From Hyphomonadaceae bacterium (lineage in GTDB: Bacteria; Pseudomonadota; Alphaproteobacteria; Caulobacterales; Maricaulaceae), in contig JABDMW010000047.1 of the NCBI GenBank assembly GCA_013001295.1, positions 1 to 64,000 on the forward strand: DNA of 64,000 bases, in the 5' to 3' direction. Below, one piece after another: positions 1-9,292 of the stretch (position 1 is its first letter; every line of letters begins with the position of its first letter). The notes below the pieces were generated by a model. That model worked only from the letters and a program-made list of their open reading frames with translations. It did no database searches and was not told the DNA's origin. The position numbers and the translations under genes were made by a program.

Positions 1-270
1 ATAGCGACCTTGCATTTGAATAAAAAAGTCAAATTCATTCCCAATGAAAACAAGAAAAGCGATGACAGTCCGGACTTCTTTGTCAAAGCGGGGAAGAGCG
101 ATTTTGGCGCGGCGTGGAAAGAAACCAAAAAGGGCGAAGAGCCTTTGGATTATCTCAGCGTCAAGCTGGACTGCCCGACTTTGGCCGAGCCGATCAACGC
201 AGCCTTGTTTGATCGTGACGGCGGCGCTGACCTCGTTTGGTCTCGGCCTAAACTAAAAAATAATAACTAA
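1..270 (+). CDS. DUF736 family protein, 5' end outside window
   Basis: The reading frame is open from base 1 to the TAA at 268-270, so the N-terminus lies before the window. The visible part matches the small DUF736 family: a beta-strand of the type T-L-x-L-N-x-K-V-K-F-x-P, then D-x-P-D-F-F, F-G-A-A-W-K-x-T, Y-L-S-V-K-L-D-x-P and a closing W-S-R-P. DUF736 proteins are known mainly from conjugative plasmids and integrative conjugative elements of alphaproteobacteria; their biochemical role is not established. With the HTH gene that follows and the tRNA scar at 1091-1137, this suggests the edge of an integrated element. A TTG at 10-12 exists but is internal to the conserved domain and is unlikely to be the start. 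Confidence 0.8.
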   Translation: MATLHLNKKVKFIPNENKKSDDSPDFFVKAGKSDFGAAWKETKKGEEPLDYLSVKLDCPTLAEPINAALFDRDGGADLVWSRPKLKNNN

Positions 271-280
271 AGATTTTTCC

Positions 281-302
281 GGGGCGCATTTACGTGCGCC
301 CC
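281..302 (+). terminator. Terminator hairpin after DUF736 gene
   Basis: A perfect 8-bp stem (GGGGCGCA / TGCGCCCC) with a 6-nt loop starts 10 bases after the DUF736 stop codon. The following T-run is weak (ATTTGT). Placement directly behind a plus-strand gene supports a transcription terminator. Confidence 0.6.
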
Positions 303-446
303 ATTTGTAATTTCCGAAAGCTAAATCATGTCAGAGGCCTTTTAAAAACCCAATGATGTTCGGAATCTGACGGTCAACGCCCAGGAAATAGCACATTGGG
401 AAAAATCGTCTAATTTATTTTATAACTTTCCAAAGAGGTGACCATC

Positions 447-725
447 ATGTCTCAAACTGAAGTTGATAGCCCATATTTAACTACAGCCGAAGCGGCTCTA
501 TTTTTGAGATTAAAAGAGCGTACATTAAACAATATGAGATGGCGGGGCGAGGGTCCTCATTATAGAAAGCATGGCGGTCGGGTCATCTATCACAAACGTG
601 ACTTGGAGGGGTGGTCTCGCGAAAATGATTTCGGAGAAGGTCCAAGTTATGATCTTGACGAGGCAGTCAAAAGTGCCCCATTTCCAACAAATCGAAGAGT
701 TCGAAAAAACAACAAATTCGCGTAA
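447..725 (+). CDS. Excisionase/AlpA-type helix-turn-helix protein
   Basis: A 92-residue protein with a single N-terminal winged-helix/MerR-like HTH of the HTH_17 type: Y-L-T-T-x-E-A-A-x-F-L-R-L near residue 10, then R-T-L-x-N-M-R-W-R-G-E-G-P-x-Y-R-K and V-I-Y-H-K-R-D-L-E-x-W. This is the usual layout of small DNA-binding proteins in phages and integrative elements, where they act as excisionases or control integrase genes. I take ATG 447 as start because an AAGAGGTG ribosome site lies just upstream; a GTG at 438 lies within that site. The tail after residue 55 is acidic then basic and unrecognised. Neighbours (DUF736, tRNA-Arg, tRNA scar) fit a mobile-element edge. A plain transcriptional regulator is the alternative. 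Confidence 0.75.
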   Translation: MSQTEVDSPYLTTAEAALFLRLKERTLNNMRWRGEGPHYRKHGGRVIYHKRDLEGWSRENDFGEGPSYDLDEAVKSAPFPTNRRVRKNNKFA

Positions 726-761
726 ACTGACACTCACTGTAAAATTCAACAAAAGAGAAAA

Positions 762-838
762 TGGCGATCCCGGCGCGATTCGAACGCGCGACCTTCTGCT
801 TCGGAGGCAGATACTCTATCCAGCTGAGCTACGGGATC
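762..838 (-). tRNA. tRNA-Arg (anticodon CCG)
   Basis: The minus strand folds as a complete 77-nt tRNA including an encoded CCA (762-764). Acceptor stem GATCCCG pairs with CGGGATC, the anticodon stem TCTGC/GCAGA is perfect with loop CTCCGAA (anticodon CCG), and the T-arm GCGCG-TTCGAAT-CGCGC is perfect. The D-stem has one G-T pair. It sits 36 bp after the HTH gene and about 250 bp from a broken tRNA-Arg(CCG) copy, so it may be a copy brought in with the element. Confidence 0.93.
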
Positions 839-983
839 GTGATGATTAGATTTATGGAAAGTCGATGACAATTGAAAGCAGAAAATCGTTTATTCGACCG
901 TAGTTTTCGCACTTGATTAAACCCAAGTTCAAGACACAGACCCTGTGAATTCCTGAATTATTCACCCGCAAAACCATTCTTCG

Positions 984-1002
984 GTGGTACCTATGTGGTA
1001 CC
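984..1002. repeat. GTGGTACC direct repeat, 11-bp period
   Basis: Two identical GTGGTACC octamers (984-991 and 995-1002) lie one helical turn apart between the intact tRNA-Arg and the tRNA-Arg fragment. Phased short repeats next to an attachment site are the usual form of integrase arm-type or excisionase sites. The role here is inference. Confidence 0.45.
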
Positions 1003-1090
1003 TTTAGAAATAATTGTCTTCGGCTTTCTAATTAATTTCGCTTTATCTCCTTGTTACTATTCAATTATTTTTAAATTTCTCCTTGACTGA

Positions 1091-1137
<47 letters not shown>

Positions 1138-1240
1138 CAAGGAGGGGTGTGTAACCTAAGGCTTTGCCAAGTGCAATCATCTCGTTTATGAAAATGCATT
1201 ATTTTATGACATGCTGCAATTGGTGGACCTCAGAACGAAA

Positions 1241-2194
1241 ATGATCAAGAACTGGACAAAAATACGTCGTTATATCGGCGCGGTATGCGCCGCCGCGCTA
1301 TTGTCGTCGTGCAGCCAGGGGGCGAGCGTCGATGAACGCGTTGCCGATGCGCGAAAACGAAATGACGGGCCTGCTATATGGAAGATAACGGATCCAGACA
1401 GTACGCTTTATCTGTTTGGTACGGTGCATCTCTTGCCCGACGGTGTGGACTGGCAGCGTAATGATATGAGGGCGGCTTTCGACGAAGTCGGCACGGTTTA
1501 TTTCGAAACACCGGATGATGCCAAAGCAAATCTGGAAGCGACGATGTTGCAGCAGCAATACGGTCTGTATGACAGTGGTGAATATCTTACCGATTATCTC
1601 GACAATAGCGCGCTGAATGCGCTCACAGCGGCTATTCATAATGTGAAATTGCGACCGGAAGTGATCGCCTCTTTCAAGCCCTGGCTGGCCGCGGATATTC
1701 TCTCGCTCGCAGCGGCAGAAGAGGCCGGCTTTAAAGCGGAAAACTCTGCAGATACCGTGCTCAGGGCCCGGGCGGAAGACGATGGCAAAGTCATTAAATA
1801 CCTGGATGATATGCGAACCTATATCGAAGCGGTCGCGTTGCAACCGGATTTCGTCCAGATCGAAGCTTTGGAAGGAACGATCAGGGATTTTAACAATATC
1901 GGCAACGATATCAAAACGGTGAACAATGCCTGGATAGTCGGCAATACGGACATGCTGGATGCGAAATTGATCAGCGTGGTGCGTGAAAAATCACCTGAGA
2001 TGTACAAAGTCTTGTTCGCGAATCGAAATGCCAAATGGGCCAGGACACTTGACCAGTTTATGATGGGCGATAGCAATGCTATGGCCGTCGTCGGGATCGG
2101 ACACCTTCTCGGCGATGATGGTCTCCCGATCCAATTTCGTGAACTGGGTTATGATGTCGAACGAGTGCGCCGTTTTGACCTTCCCAACAAGTAG
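1241..2194 (+). CDS. TraB/GumN family lipoprotein (copy 1)
   Basis: A 317-residue protein starting at ATG 1241, chosen because the N-terminus then forms a lipoprotein signal (L-L-S-S-C, Cys24). The mature part has the TraB/GumN features: A-I-W-K-I, then S-T-L-Y-L-F-G-T-V-H near residue 60, and a C-terminal V-V-G-I-G-H-L-L-G-D-D-G-L block. The paired GxxH elements resemble the TIKI/TraB metalloprotease-like fold. Activity is not established for most bacterial members, so I call family only. It is followed after 34 bp by a paralogue, and the two are probably co-transcribed. Predicted location is the outer or inner membrane facing the periplasm. Confidence 0.85.
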   Translation: MIKNWTKIRRYIGAVCAAALLSSCSQGASVDERVADARKRNDGPAIWKITDPDSTLYLFGTVHLLPDGVDWQRNDMRAAFDEVGTVYFETPDDAKANLEATMLQQQYGLYDSGEYLTDYLDNSALNALTAAIHNVKLRPEVIASFKPWLAADILSLAAAEEAGFKAENSADTVLRARAEDDGKVIKYLDDMRTYIEAVALQPDFVQIEALEGTIRDFNNIGNDIKTVNNAWIVGNTDMLDAKLISVVREKSPEMYKVLFANRNAKWARTLDQFMMGDSNAMAVVGIGHLLGDDGLPIQFRELGYDVERVRRFDLPNK

Positions 2195-2228
2195 AAAAAA
2201 CGTCATAAGGTACAAAAAAGGAAAATCC

Positions 2229-3170
2229 ATGCGTAAACTTTTATCCGCTTCATTTTTATCCCTGGCACTCCTGTCGTGCGCGCCGTCATCAGATGAGGCA
2301 AATGCCAAATCTGATCCGGTAAAAACAGTAGAAAATGTCGAAAAAGTTGAACAAAAATCAGCTGATCCGGCCCTTTGGGTTGTCCGTGATGATGATACAG
2401 TGGTTTATTTGTTCGGGACCGTCCATGTTTTGAAGCCGGACATGGAATGGCAGACCGAGAAGTTCAAGAATGCGTTCAATAAGGCGGATGTGATTTACCA
2501 GGAAGCGGATCTCAGCCCTGAGATACAGCAGGCTGTTGGCGCGGTTCTGCCAGGGCTGGCATTTTATTCGGACGGGCGCACCTTACGCGATGTTCTCGAC
2601 GATGCTGACGAAAAAGAGGTTAAAGAGGCCGCTGACATTGTCGGACTGGATATGTTGGCAGTTGACCGAATGAAACCATGGTTTGCAGCGATTGGGTTGA
2701 CACAAATGCAAATGGTCAAAGCAGGATACCAGGCCGATAAAGGCGTGGAGATGGTCATCACCGAGCAGGCTAAGCTCGAAGATAAACCCCTACGGTTTTT
2801 GGAAACGGCGGAATGGCAACTGCGTATGATGGCGGGCCTTCCCGAAGAAAGTCAGGTTGAATTTTTAGTCGCGGGTGCGGAAGCAATTGAGGACAGTCCG
2901 GAAATGTTGGACGAACTGGTCGAAGACTGGTTCACAGGAGATGTTGACGGCATTGCAGATTTGATGTCAGACGAAGATGCCATGGGCGATGAAATCGTCT
3001 ATGACGCTATGTTGACCAAACGCAACCGCAATTGGACACGTGAAATCCAGAAACTGATGGATGCGGAAGAGGGGACATTTCTCTTTGCCGTCGGTGCGGC
3101 GCATTTAGCGGGTGAGGATAGCGTGATCAACATGCTGCGAGATCAGGGCGAAACTGTCGTCCGTCAATAA
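2229..3170 (+). CDS. TraB/GumN family lipoprotein (copy 2)
   Basis: A 313-residue paralogue of the preceding gene. ATG 2229 has an AAAAGGAAA ribosome site and gives a lipoprotein signal ending L-A-L-L-S-C (Cys17), followed by an acidic linker. The family blocks are A-L-W-V-V, V-V-Y-L-F-G-T-V-H-V-L and the C-terminal F-A-V-G-A-A-H-L-A-G-E-D. Divergence from copy 1 is high outside these blocks, so the duplication is old. It ends flush against the convergent ABC ATPase gene. Substrate unknown. Confidence 0.85.
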   Translation: MRKLLSASFLSLALLSCAPSSDEANAKSDPVKTVENVEKVEQKSADPALWVVRDDDTVVYLFGTVHVLKPDMEWQTEKFKNAFNKADVIYQEADLSPEIQQAVGAVLPGLAFYSDGRTLRDVLDDADEKEVKEAADIVGLDMLAVDRMKPWFAAIGLTQMQMVKAGYQADKGVEMVITEQAKLEDKPLRFLETAEWQLRMMAGLPEESQVEFLVAGAEAIEDSPEMLDELVEDWFTGDVDGIADLMSDEDAMGDEIVYDAMLTKRNRNWTREIQKLMDAEEGTFLFAVGAAHLAGEDSVINMLRDQGETVVRQ

Positions 3171-4133
3171 TTACGGCGTCTCATCGCGGTCATATGTGAG
3201 GGCCATAAAGACGTCCTCGAGATCCGGCTGTTCGGTGCGTAAGTCTGCAATTGAAATTTTCGACGCTTTGACCTTAGCCAACAAATCGGAAAATGAGGTC
3301 TGTTGCGTGCGGTAGGATATCGCGACCGTGCCATCTTCACGAATTGCGCAATCGAGATCTTTCAAGCCGGCCGGGATTGTTTTTCTTGCCCGCGTCGGCG
3401 TGATCACCAGGGTTTTTTGATCCAACCGGTTTAACAAGGTCGACTTGTTTTCATTGGCGGTGATTTCGCCGTTATGAATAATTGCGATCTGATCACACAG
3501 GCTTTCGGCTTCCTCCAGATAATGAGTCGTGAGGATGATCGTTGTTCCTTTGGAATGTAGATCTTCAACATAATGCCAGAGTTGGCGGCGGAGCTCGATG
3601 TCCACACCGGCCGTTGGCTCATCCAGGATAAGGACAGGGGGATTGTGAACGAGCGCCTTACCAATCAATAGCCGTCGTTTCATGCCGCCCGATAAGGAGC
3701 GAACATAGGCATTTCGTTTGTCGGCCAGTCCCAGGGCTGCGAGAATTTCGTCGGAACGGCGCTCGGATTTCGGGACACCGTAATACCCGGCCTGATTTTC
3801 CAGTGATTGCCAAGGCGTAAAATACACATCCATGGAAATTTCCTGGGGAACGACACCGATCGAAGCGCGCGCCTGTCGCGTTTGCGTTTCAATATCGTAG
3901 CCGCATATTTTAACAGATCCACTACTTTTTGTGACCAGACCGGCGATAATGTTGATCAGCGTTGATTTCCCCGCGCCGTTCGGGCCCAGCAGGCCAAATA
4001 TTGATCCGCGGGGAACCGTGAGATCAACTCCTTTAAGCGCCAGTTTGGCATCCGCCTTCTTCGTCGCCCGGTAAGTTTTTGTCAGATCTTTGATTTCGAT
4101 TGCAGGTGCATTTTCCATATTTTTGTTTGTCAT
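3171..4133 (-). CDS. ABC transporter ATP-binding protein, ABC-2 export type
   Basis: A 320-residue ATPase with Walker A G-P-N-G-A-G-K-S-T, Q-loop region V-P-Q-E, signature L-S-G-G-M-K-R-R and Walker B L-I-L-D-E-P-T. The C-terminal extension of about 90 residues is typical of ATPases that pair with ABC-2 permeases (drug, lipid or polysaccharide export). The start is uncertain: ATG 4133 or 4118; an ATG further upstream at 4202 would add an unconserved tail. No permease is adjacent. The ABC-2 permease at 37562-38395 has no ATPase beside it and is a candidate partner. The gene runs divergently from the zinc-finger gene. Confidence 0.88.
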   Translation of the reverse strand: MTNKNMENAPAIEIKDLTKTYRATKKADAKLALKGVDLTVPRGSIFGLLGPNGAGKSTLINIIAGLVTKSSGSVKICGYDIETQTRQARASIGVVPQEISMDVYFTPWQSLENQAGYYGVPKSERRSDEILAALGLADKRNAYVRSLSGGMKRRLLIGKALVHNPPVLILDEPTAGVDIELRRQLWHYVEDLHSKGTTIILTTHYLEEAESLCDQIAIIHNGEITANENKSTLLNRLDQKTLVITPTRARKTIPAGLKDLDCAIREDGTVAISYRTQQTSFSDLLAKVKASKISIADLRTEQPDLEDVFMALTYDRDETP

Positions 4134-4244
4134 CCTGTTGCAGCCGATTGACCTTGGATAGGTCCTGTCATAGATAGGCATTAAGCGCGTGCGAACCAAC
4201 ACACAAGTCGATTCTAACGCATTTTATTTTGAATGAGATTGAAT

Positions 4245-4421
4245 ATGGCCGAAAACAATAAAAAGCCAGCCGGACCAGAGGTAGTAGAGACGACGGACCA
4301 CCGGGTTTCCTGTGATGGTGGCGGTGGCGCATTAGGTCATCCGAAAGTCTATATGGAAATGGCTCAGGACGACTCCGTACAATGTAAGTACTGCGATCGC
4401 GTTTTTGTTCTCAAAAAATAA
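4245..4421 (+). CDS. Zinc-finger domain protein, CHCC (NDUFS6-like) type
   Basis: A 58-residue protein whose only domain is a zf-CHCC finger: C23, H32 in G-H-P-K-V-Y, and the C47-x-x-C50 knuckle in V-Q-C-K-Y-C. In mitochondria the same domain is the complex I subunit NDUFS6; free-standing bacterial versions are widespread in alphaproteobacteria and are thought to act with the NADH dehydrogenase or its assembly. I chose ATG 4245 over the in-frame ATG 4233 because family members begin near there. It is divergent from the ABC ATPase. Confidence 0.85.
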   Translation: MAENNKKPAGPEVVETTDHRVSCDGGGGALGHPKVYMEMAQDDSVQCKYCDRVFVLKK

Positions 4422-4497
4422 GATGGCAATATAAGCCATCGCAATTTTTGCTTGTTTGTGATATTGGTGCCGGAATGGAAGCTTTCGGGGCTTAGGT

Positions 4498-5484
4498 ATG
4501 AAGTCTACTCTTATTCTGACTGTCGCAGCATTGGGATTCGTCGCTTGTTCACCCTCCGGCCCACCGCAAACCAACCAATCACAAACCGGTACAGCAACAC
4601 CCCCAATCGAACGGATGGCGCTCGACACCTATTCGGATGGTCAAAAACAGGTTTTGGAAGCGTTTGGCTGGACATTTGACCCGACAAAAATTTCTACGGC
4701 ACCGCTCAAAGAGGGGTTTGCTGTTATCTTTGGTGAAGGCGGTAATATACTTGTCTCCGTTGGCGATGACGGCGTCTTACTGGTCGATGATCAAATGCCG
4801 GAAATGCATGAGGCGTTGCTTGCTGAAATCAGAAAACTCGGCGGGAAGAAGGTCGATAAAGTCGTTAACACACATTGGCATTTTGATCATGCTGAAGGCA
4901 ATCGAGCCTTTGGCGAATTAGGCGCGGAAATTATCGCGCAAAAAAACTCGACCGAATATATGAAATCGGCACACGATATCAATCTTGTGCAAATCGTCTA
5001 TCCGCAGCAAGCCTATCCTGAGGCCGCAATCCCGACTTTATCCTTCAAAGACGCTTACGAATTCAACATGAACGGCAATGATATTGCGCTATATAATTTT
5101 GGTCCGGCCCATACGACAGGCGATGCCATTGTTCATTTTAAGACCACAAATATTGTGCATATGGGCGATGTTGGGAACTTTTCCGGCATGGTTTTTATCG
5201 ACGCCGGTAATGGCGGATCCATTGACGGGGCGATAAAAACAATACGTAAGACATTGGAGCTTATCGATGATCAAACGGTTGTCGTGCCAGGACATGGTCC
5301 GATTAAGGACAAAGCGGCGCTGACAGCTTATGTAACGAGCTTAGAAACCGTGCGGGCCCGGATTGCCGAGCAAATGACGAAAGGTTTAAACCTTGAAGAA
5401 ATTCAGGCGCTCAACCTCGCAGAAGAATTTTTTGGCAGTAATGGCCCGCTCCTGATCGACCGGGCCTACACCAGTTTGAACTAA
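4498..5484 (+). CDS. Metallo-beta-lactamase-fold hydrolase, lipoprotein
   Basis: A 328-residue secreted protein with a lipoprotein signal (F-V-A-C, Cys17). The metal site is H126-W-H128-F-D130-H131, followed by G-P-A-H-T-T-G-D near residue 202 and V-V-P-G-H-G-P near residue 263, the complete set of a binuclear zinc MBL fold. The pattern H-x-H-x-D-H with a following E-G-N resembles the quinoprotein-relay/class B3-like periplasmic hydrolases rather than acquired carbapenemases. Substrate unknown; I would not call it a resistance gene. Its stop overlaps the convergent secA stop by four bases. Confidence 0.85.
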   Translation: MKSTLILTVAALGFVACSPSGPPQTNQSQTGTATPPIERMALDTYSDGQKQVLEAFGWTFDPTKISTAPLKEGFAVIFGEGGNILVSVGDDGVLLVDDQMPEMHEALLAEIRKLGGKKVDKVVNTHWHFDHAEGNRAFGELGAEIIAQKNSTEYMKSAHDINLVQIVYPQQAYPEAAIPTLSFKDAYEFNMNGNDIALYNFGPAHTTGDAIVHFKTTNIVHMGDVGNFSGMVFIDAGNGGSIDGAIKTIRKTLELIDDQTVVVPGHGPIKDKAALTAYVTSLETVRARIAEQMTKGLNLEEIQALNLAEEFFGSNGPLLIDRAYTSLN

Positions 5485-8222
5485 GCGATCTTGCCGTGAC
5501 AGTGCTTGAATTTCTTACCTGATCCGCAGGGACAATCGGCATTGCGTGAAACGCGGCCGGCTGCGGCCTCATAAGCCGCGATATCAAAGTCGGGATTGCC
5601 GGCTTGCGGGATCGGAGACTCGGGAACACCGCCGCCCAAGAGCATATCTTGAGGTGATCGGGCCCGACGAGGAGCAGCGTCACTAAACGCAGCCGGATCA
5701 AAATCCTTATAATCGTCAGGATTGAATGCTGGTTCCGGCTCGGGTTCACGTGCCTGAATTTGCAAATTCATCAACAATTTTGTCACGCCTTCGCGTAAAT
5801 CAGTCAACAGATTATCAAACAGGGTGAAAGCCTCACTTTTATATTCATTGAGGGGGTCACGTTGTCCGTAAGATCTCCATCCGACAGCGGATTTCAAATG
5901 ATCCAGTTGCTGCAAATGTTCACGCCAATTGTTGTCGATCACCTGTAACAGGACTTGTTTTTCGACGTTTTGCATTTGCGCGCGTTCAATCGGTGCAGTT
6001 TTTTGCTCGAAAGCATTGTCAGCATATTCTTTCAACCGCTCAAGCATTTCCTCGTCGGCAATACCTTCTTCTGCCGCCCATTCCGCCAATGGCGGCGCAA
6101 TGCCGAGCAATTCTGCTGTCCGGGCTTGTAAGCCATCTATATCCCATTGTTCTGCATAGGCTTTACGCGGGACGTGGATTCCGATCAGATCTTCACACAC
6201 TTGATGACGCATATCCTCGATCACATCACTGACATCGTCGTCCGTCATGAAGTCCAAACGTTGTTCGAAGATCGTTTTACGCTGATCATTCATCACGTCG
6301 TCATATTTCAGGAGGTTTTTCCGGATATCGAAGTTCCGGGTTTCAACGCGGACCTGGGCGCGCTCAACAGCCTTGCTCATAAATTTATTGGTCAGGCTTT
6401 CACCTTCTTCCCAGCCGAGCTTGCCCATCATGTTTTTCAGGCGATCACCGCCGAAAATCCGCATAAGGTCATCTTCAGTCGAGATATAGAATTTGGAGCG
6501 ACCCGGATCACCTTGGCGGCCTGTCCGACCGCGAAGCTGATTGTCAATACGTCGGCTTTCGTGCCGTTCGGTGCCCAAAACGTAAAGCCCGCCGGCTGTC
6601 AAAGCCTGTTGCTTTAAATCGTTGATTTCTTCCTGAATTTTTTCTGTTCTTTTGGCAAGCTGTGCATCGGTCTCGTTTTCCGGTGCTTCTTGTTCGATCC
6701 GCATTTCCAGATTGCCACCAAGTTGAATATCGGTACCGCGACCTGCCATATTGGTCGCAATGGTAATTGCGCCCGGGACACCGGCCTGGGCAATAATCGT
6801 CGCTTCCTGATCATGGTAACGGGCGTTTAAGACTTTATGTTCGATTCCCTGTTCTTTGAGGAACATGGAGAGAGCTTCCGACTTTTCGATGGAAACTGTA
6901 CCGACAAGCATGGGTTGGCCTTTGGCTTGGCAAGCTTTGATTTCCTCAACGATCGCGCCAAATTTTTCACGCTCTGTCCGATAGATTACATCTTCATCGT
7001 CAATACGTTGAATTGGCCGGTTTGTCGGAATTTCAAGAACGTTGAGTTTATAAATATCATGGAACTCGCTGGCTTCCGTGACCGCTGTACCCGTCATCCC
7101 GGACAGCTTGTCATACAGCCTGAAGTAATTCTGGAACGTGACCGACGCCAGCGTGACGTTCTCCGATTGAATATCAACCTTCTCACGGGCTTCAATTGCC
7201 TGATGCAGACCTTCTGAGAGACGGCGTCCATCCATCATCCGCCCTGTAAATTCATCGATTAAAACAACTTGATTGTCTTTGACGATATAGTCCTTGTCGC
7301 GCACATAAAGTTTATGCGCTTTGAGGGCCTGATTTATGTGATGGACAATCGTGACGTTTTCAACGTCATAAAGACCTTCGCCCTCTAATAGATTGCGTTC
7401 GCGCAAGATATCTTCGATCTGCTCGGTCCCTTTTTCATTAAAGACGGCCGTCCGGGCTTTCTCATCAACGTCATACCCGTCTTCATCAATCAGGGGGATC
7501 AAGGTATCGATCAGCTTGTAATAGTCAGAGCGGTCATCCGTTGGGCCCGAAATAATCAACGGGGTTCGGGCCTCATCGATCAAAATTGAGTCTATTTCAT
7601 CGATAATGGCATAGAAGTGACCGCGTTGCGCCATTTCCGGAACCGAATACTTCATATTGTCGCGTAAATAGTCGAAGCCGAATTCGTTGTTGGTTCCGTA
7701 GGTCACGTCGCAGGCATAGGCAGCTTGGCGCTGTTGATCCGTGAGTCCGTGAATAACGCAACCCGTGGTCAATCCCATAAACGCGTACACTTTGCCCATC
7801 CATTCCGCGTCACGGCTGGCCAGATAATCATTCACCGTTACGACGTGTACGCCTTTACCGGCAAGCGCGTTTAGATAAACGGCCAAAGTGGCCACAAGCG
7901 TTTTACCCTCACCGGTGCGCATTTCTGCGATCTCACCGCGATGCAGCGTGATACCACCTATCAACTGCACATCATAATGACGCTGTCCAAGGCTGCGTTT
8001 CGCGCCTTCGCGGACGGCTGCAAAAGCTTCGGGGAGCAAGTCGTCAAGGGTTTCGCCATCTTTAAACCGTTGTTTGAACTCGACAGTTTTGAGTTTGATT
8101 TGATCATCTGTCAGCTTTTCGAACTCAGACTCAATTTCGTTGATTTGGGCCACGAGCGGGCGCATTTTCTTGAGCTTGCGGTCGTTTTCGGTTCCGAAAA
8201 CTTTTTTGGCGATATTTAACAT
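5481..8222 (-). CDS. secA: Preprotein translocase ATPase SecA
   Basis: A 913-residue protein, full length for SecA. It shows Walker [11 protein letters not shown], the DEAD-like [19 protein letters not shown], the [15 protein letters not shown] motif, the [11 protein letters not shown] motif, and a C-terminal zinc knuckle [14 protein letters not shown]. Start is ATG 8222 ([10 protein letters not shown]). SecA drives post-translational export through SecYEG. It is divergent from a PpiC-type foldase gene, an arrangement I recall from other Caulobacterales-like genomes. Confidence 0.98.
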   Translation of the reverse strand: MLNIAKKVFGTENDRKLKKMRPLVAQINEIESEFEKLTDDQIKLKTVEFKQRFKDGETLDDLLPEAFAAVREGAKRSLGQRHYDVQLIGGITLHRGEIAEMRTGEGKTLVATLAVYLNALAGKGVHVVTVNDYLASRDAEWMGKVYAFMGLTTGCVIHGLTDQQRQAAYACDVTYGTNNEFGFDYLRDNMKYSVPEMAQRGHFYAIIDEIDSILIDEARTPLIISGPTDDRSDYYKLIDTLIPLIDEDGYDVDEKARTAVFNEKGTEQIEDILRERNLLEGEGLYDVENVTIVHHINQALKAHKLYVRDKDYIVKDNQVVLIDEFTGRMMDGRRLSEGLHQAIEAREKVDIQSENVTLASVTFQNYFRLYDKLSGMTGTAVTEASEFHDIYKLNVLEIPTNRPIQRIDDEDVIYRTEREKFGAIVEEIKACQAKGQPMLVGTVSIEKSEALSMFLKEQGIEHKVLNARYHDQEATIIAQAGVPGAITIATNMAGRGTDIQLGGNLEMRIEQEAPENETDAQLAKRTEKIQEEINDLKQQALTAGGLYVLGTERHESRRIDNQLRGRTGRQGDPGRSKFYISTEDDLMRIFGGDRLKNMMGKLGWEEGESLTNKFMSKAVERAQVRVETRNFDIRKNLLKYDDVMNDQRKTIFEQRLDFMTDDDVSDVIEDMRHQVCEDLIGIHVPRKAYAEQWDIDGLQARTAELLGIAPPLAEWAAEEGIADEEMLERLKEYADNAFEQKTAPIERAQMQNVEKQVLLQVIDNNWREHLQQLDHLKSAVGWRSYGQRDPLNEYKSEAFTLFDNLLTDLREGVTKLLMNLQIQAREPEPEPAFNPDDYKDFDPAAFSDAAPRRARSPQDMLLGGGVPESPIPQAGNPDFDIAAYEAAAGRVSRNADCPCGSGKKFKHCHGKIA

Positions 8223-8389
8223 ATTGCGTCCTATATTTACCAAGGAAGGGCATCAACGCTTTTGAGCTGGATTTCCGGCAAAACAATGCTTTTTGGTGAC
8301 TTAAGGACGCTGATCGACTAAGTCAATGAGAGCCATGCATATAAGCGGTCACAATCTCGGTATTTCGGGTTTTTTAAGGAGTTTGGAAG

Positions 8390-9292
8390 ATGCGAACGTT
8401 CAACAATCCGGAACGATCACTTATCATGTTCAGCCTGACACTTTGTCTGACATTCGGGGGGTGTACGCAAGACGTACCGTCACCCAATGATTCAACTATA
8501 AATACCGATGTTGTCAGAATGGGTGATGATATTGTCGCCACCATCGACGGAACGAACATTTACCAGTCCGACGTTCAAAACGCTGCATTGGCCAAGGGAT
8601 TGATTGATCCTGAAACCTCTATAACACCTCAAGATCCCGTCTTTCGCAGGCAGCTTGATGAACTTATTGATCGCCGATTGTTGGCCTTGGAAGCTTTGCG
8701 ATTGTCTCTTGATCAGAATGATGAGACACGCCGACGTCTGGCCGCTTCCCGCGAGTTGATTTTGAGCAATATTGTCGTTGAAAACCTTCTGAAGGAAAAA
8801 GTAACGGACGAAAGCCTCAAGCGCATGTATGATGAGCAATCTGCGCTCCGCACCGACATGAAACAAGTTCGGGCCCGTCATATTCTGGTAGATAGTGCCG
8901 AAAAAGCCAAAGAAGTATACGATTTGCTTGCGAATGGTGGTGATTTTTCAACGTTGGCCAAACAAATCTCAATCGATAATTCGACACGCGATTTAGGCGG
9001 AGATCTCAGTTATTTCACAAAAGCATCGATGGATGCGGAGATTGCGGACACGGCATTTGCCTTAAAAAAAGGCGAGATATCCAAACCATTTAAAACCGAC
9101 CGTGGTTGGCATGTCCTCGAGGTCGTTGCGATGCGGGCAACACCGCAACCTGCTTTTGCGGATATAAAACCCGAAATCAAAAGCTTTATGACCTATGATG
9201 AAATCGGGAAAAAACTAAAATCACTTCGGTCTGAGAGCCAGATTGATCTCAACTTTGAAGAAGAAATGCCGGAGACACAAGATGGACCTTAA
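8390..9292 (+). CDS. PpiC-type peptidyl-prolyl isomerase, exported
   Basis: A 300-residue protein beginning at ATG 8390 behind a TTAAGGAG site. The N-terminus is a signal sequence with a possible lipobox F-G-G-C (Cys25). An N-terminal SurA-like helical part is followed by a parvulin domain (about residues 160-250) with V-R-A-R-H-I-L-V, F-S-x-L-A-K, D-L-G-G-D-L-S-Y-F and G-W-H-V-L-E-V-V. Such proteins assist folding of exported proteins in the periplasm. It lies divergent from secA and overlaps argJ by 11 bases. Confidence 0.9.
   Translation: MRTFNNPERSLIMFSLTLCLTFGGCTQDVPSPNDSTINTDVVRMGDDIVATIDGTNIYQSDVQNAALAKGLIDPETSITPQDPVFRRQLDELIDRRLLALEALRLSLDQNDETRRRLAASRELILSNIVVENLLKEKVTDESLKRMYDEQSALRTDMKQVRARHILVDSAEKAKEVYDLLANGGDFSTLAKQISIDNSTRDLGGDLSYFTKASMDAEIADTAFALKKGEISKPFKTDRGWHVLEVVAMRATPQPAFADIKPEIKSFMTYDEIGKKLKSLRSESQIDLNFEEEMPETQDGP

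Noticed and set aside
571-849. 92-residue open frame running through the tRNA-Arg
   Set aside because: Its C-terminal part is the translated tRNA complement (the familiar G-D-P-G-A-I-R-T-R-D-L-L-L-R-R-Q type artefact), and the rest is out of frame with the HTH gene.
4498-5484. Acquired carbapenemase
   Set aside because: The fold and metal ligands fit a broad MBL family of periplasmic hydrolases; it is a lipoprotein in a housekeeping setting.
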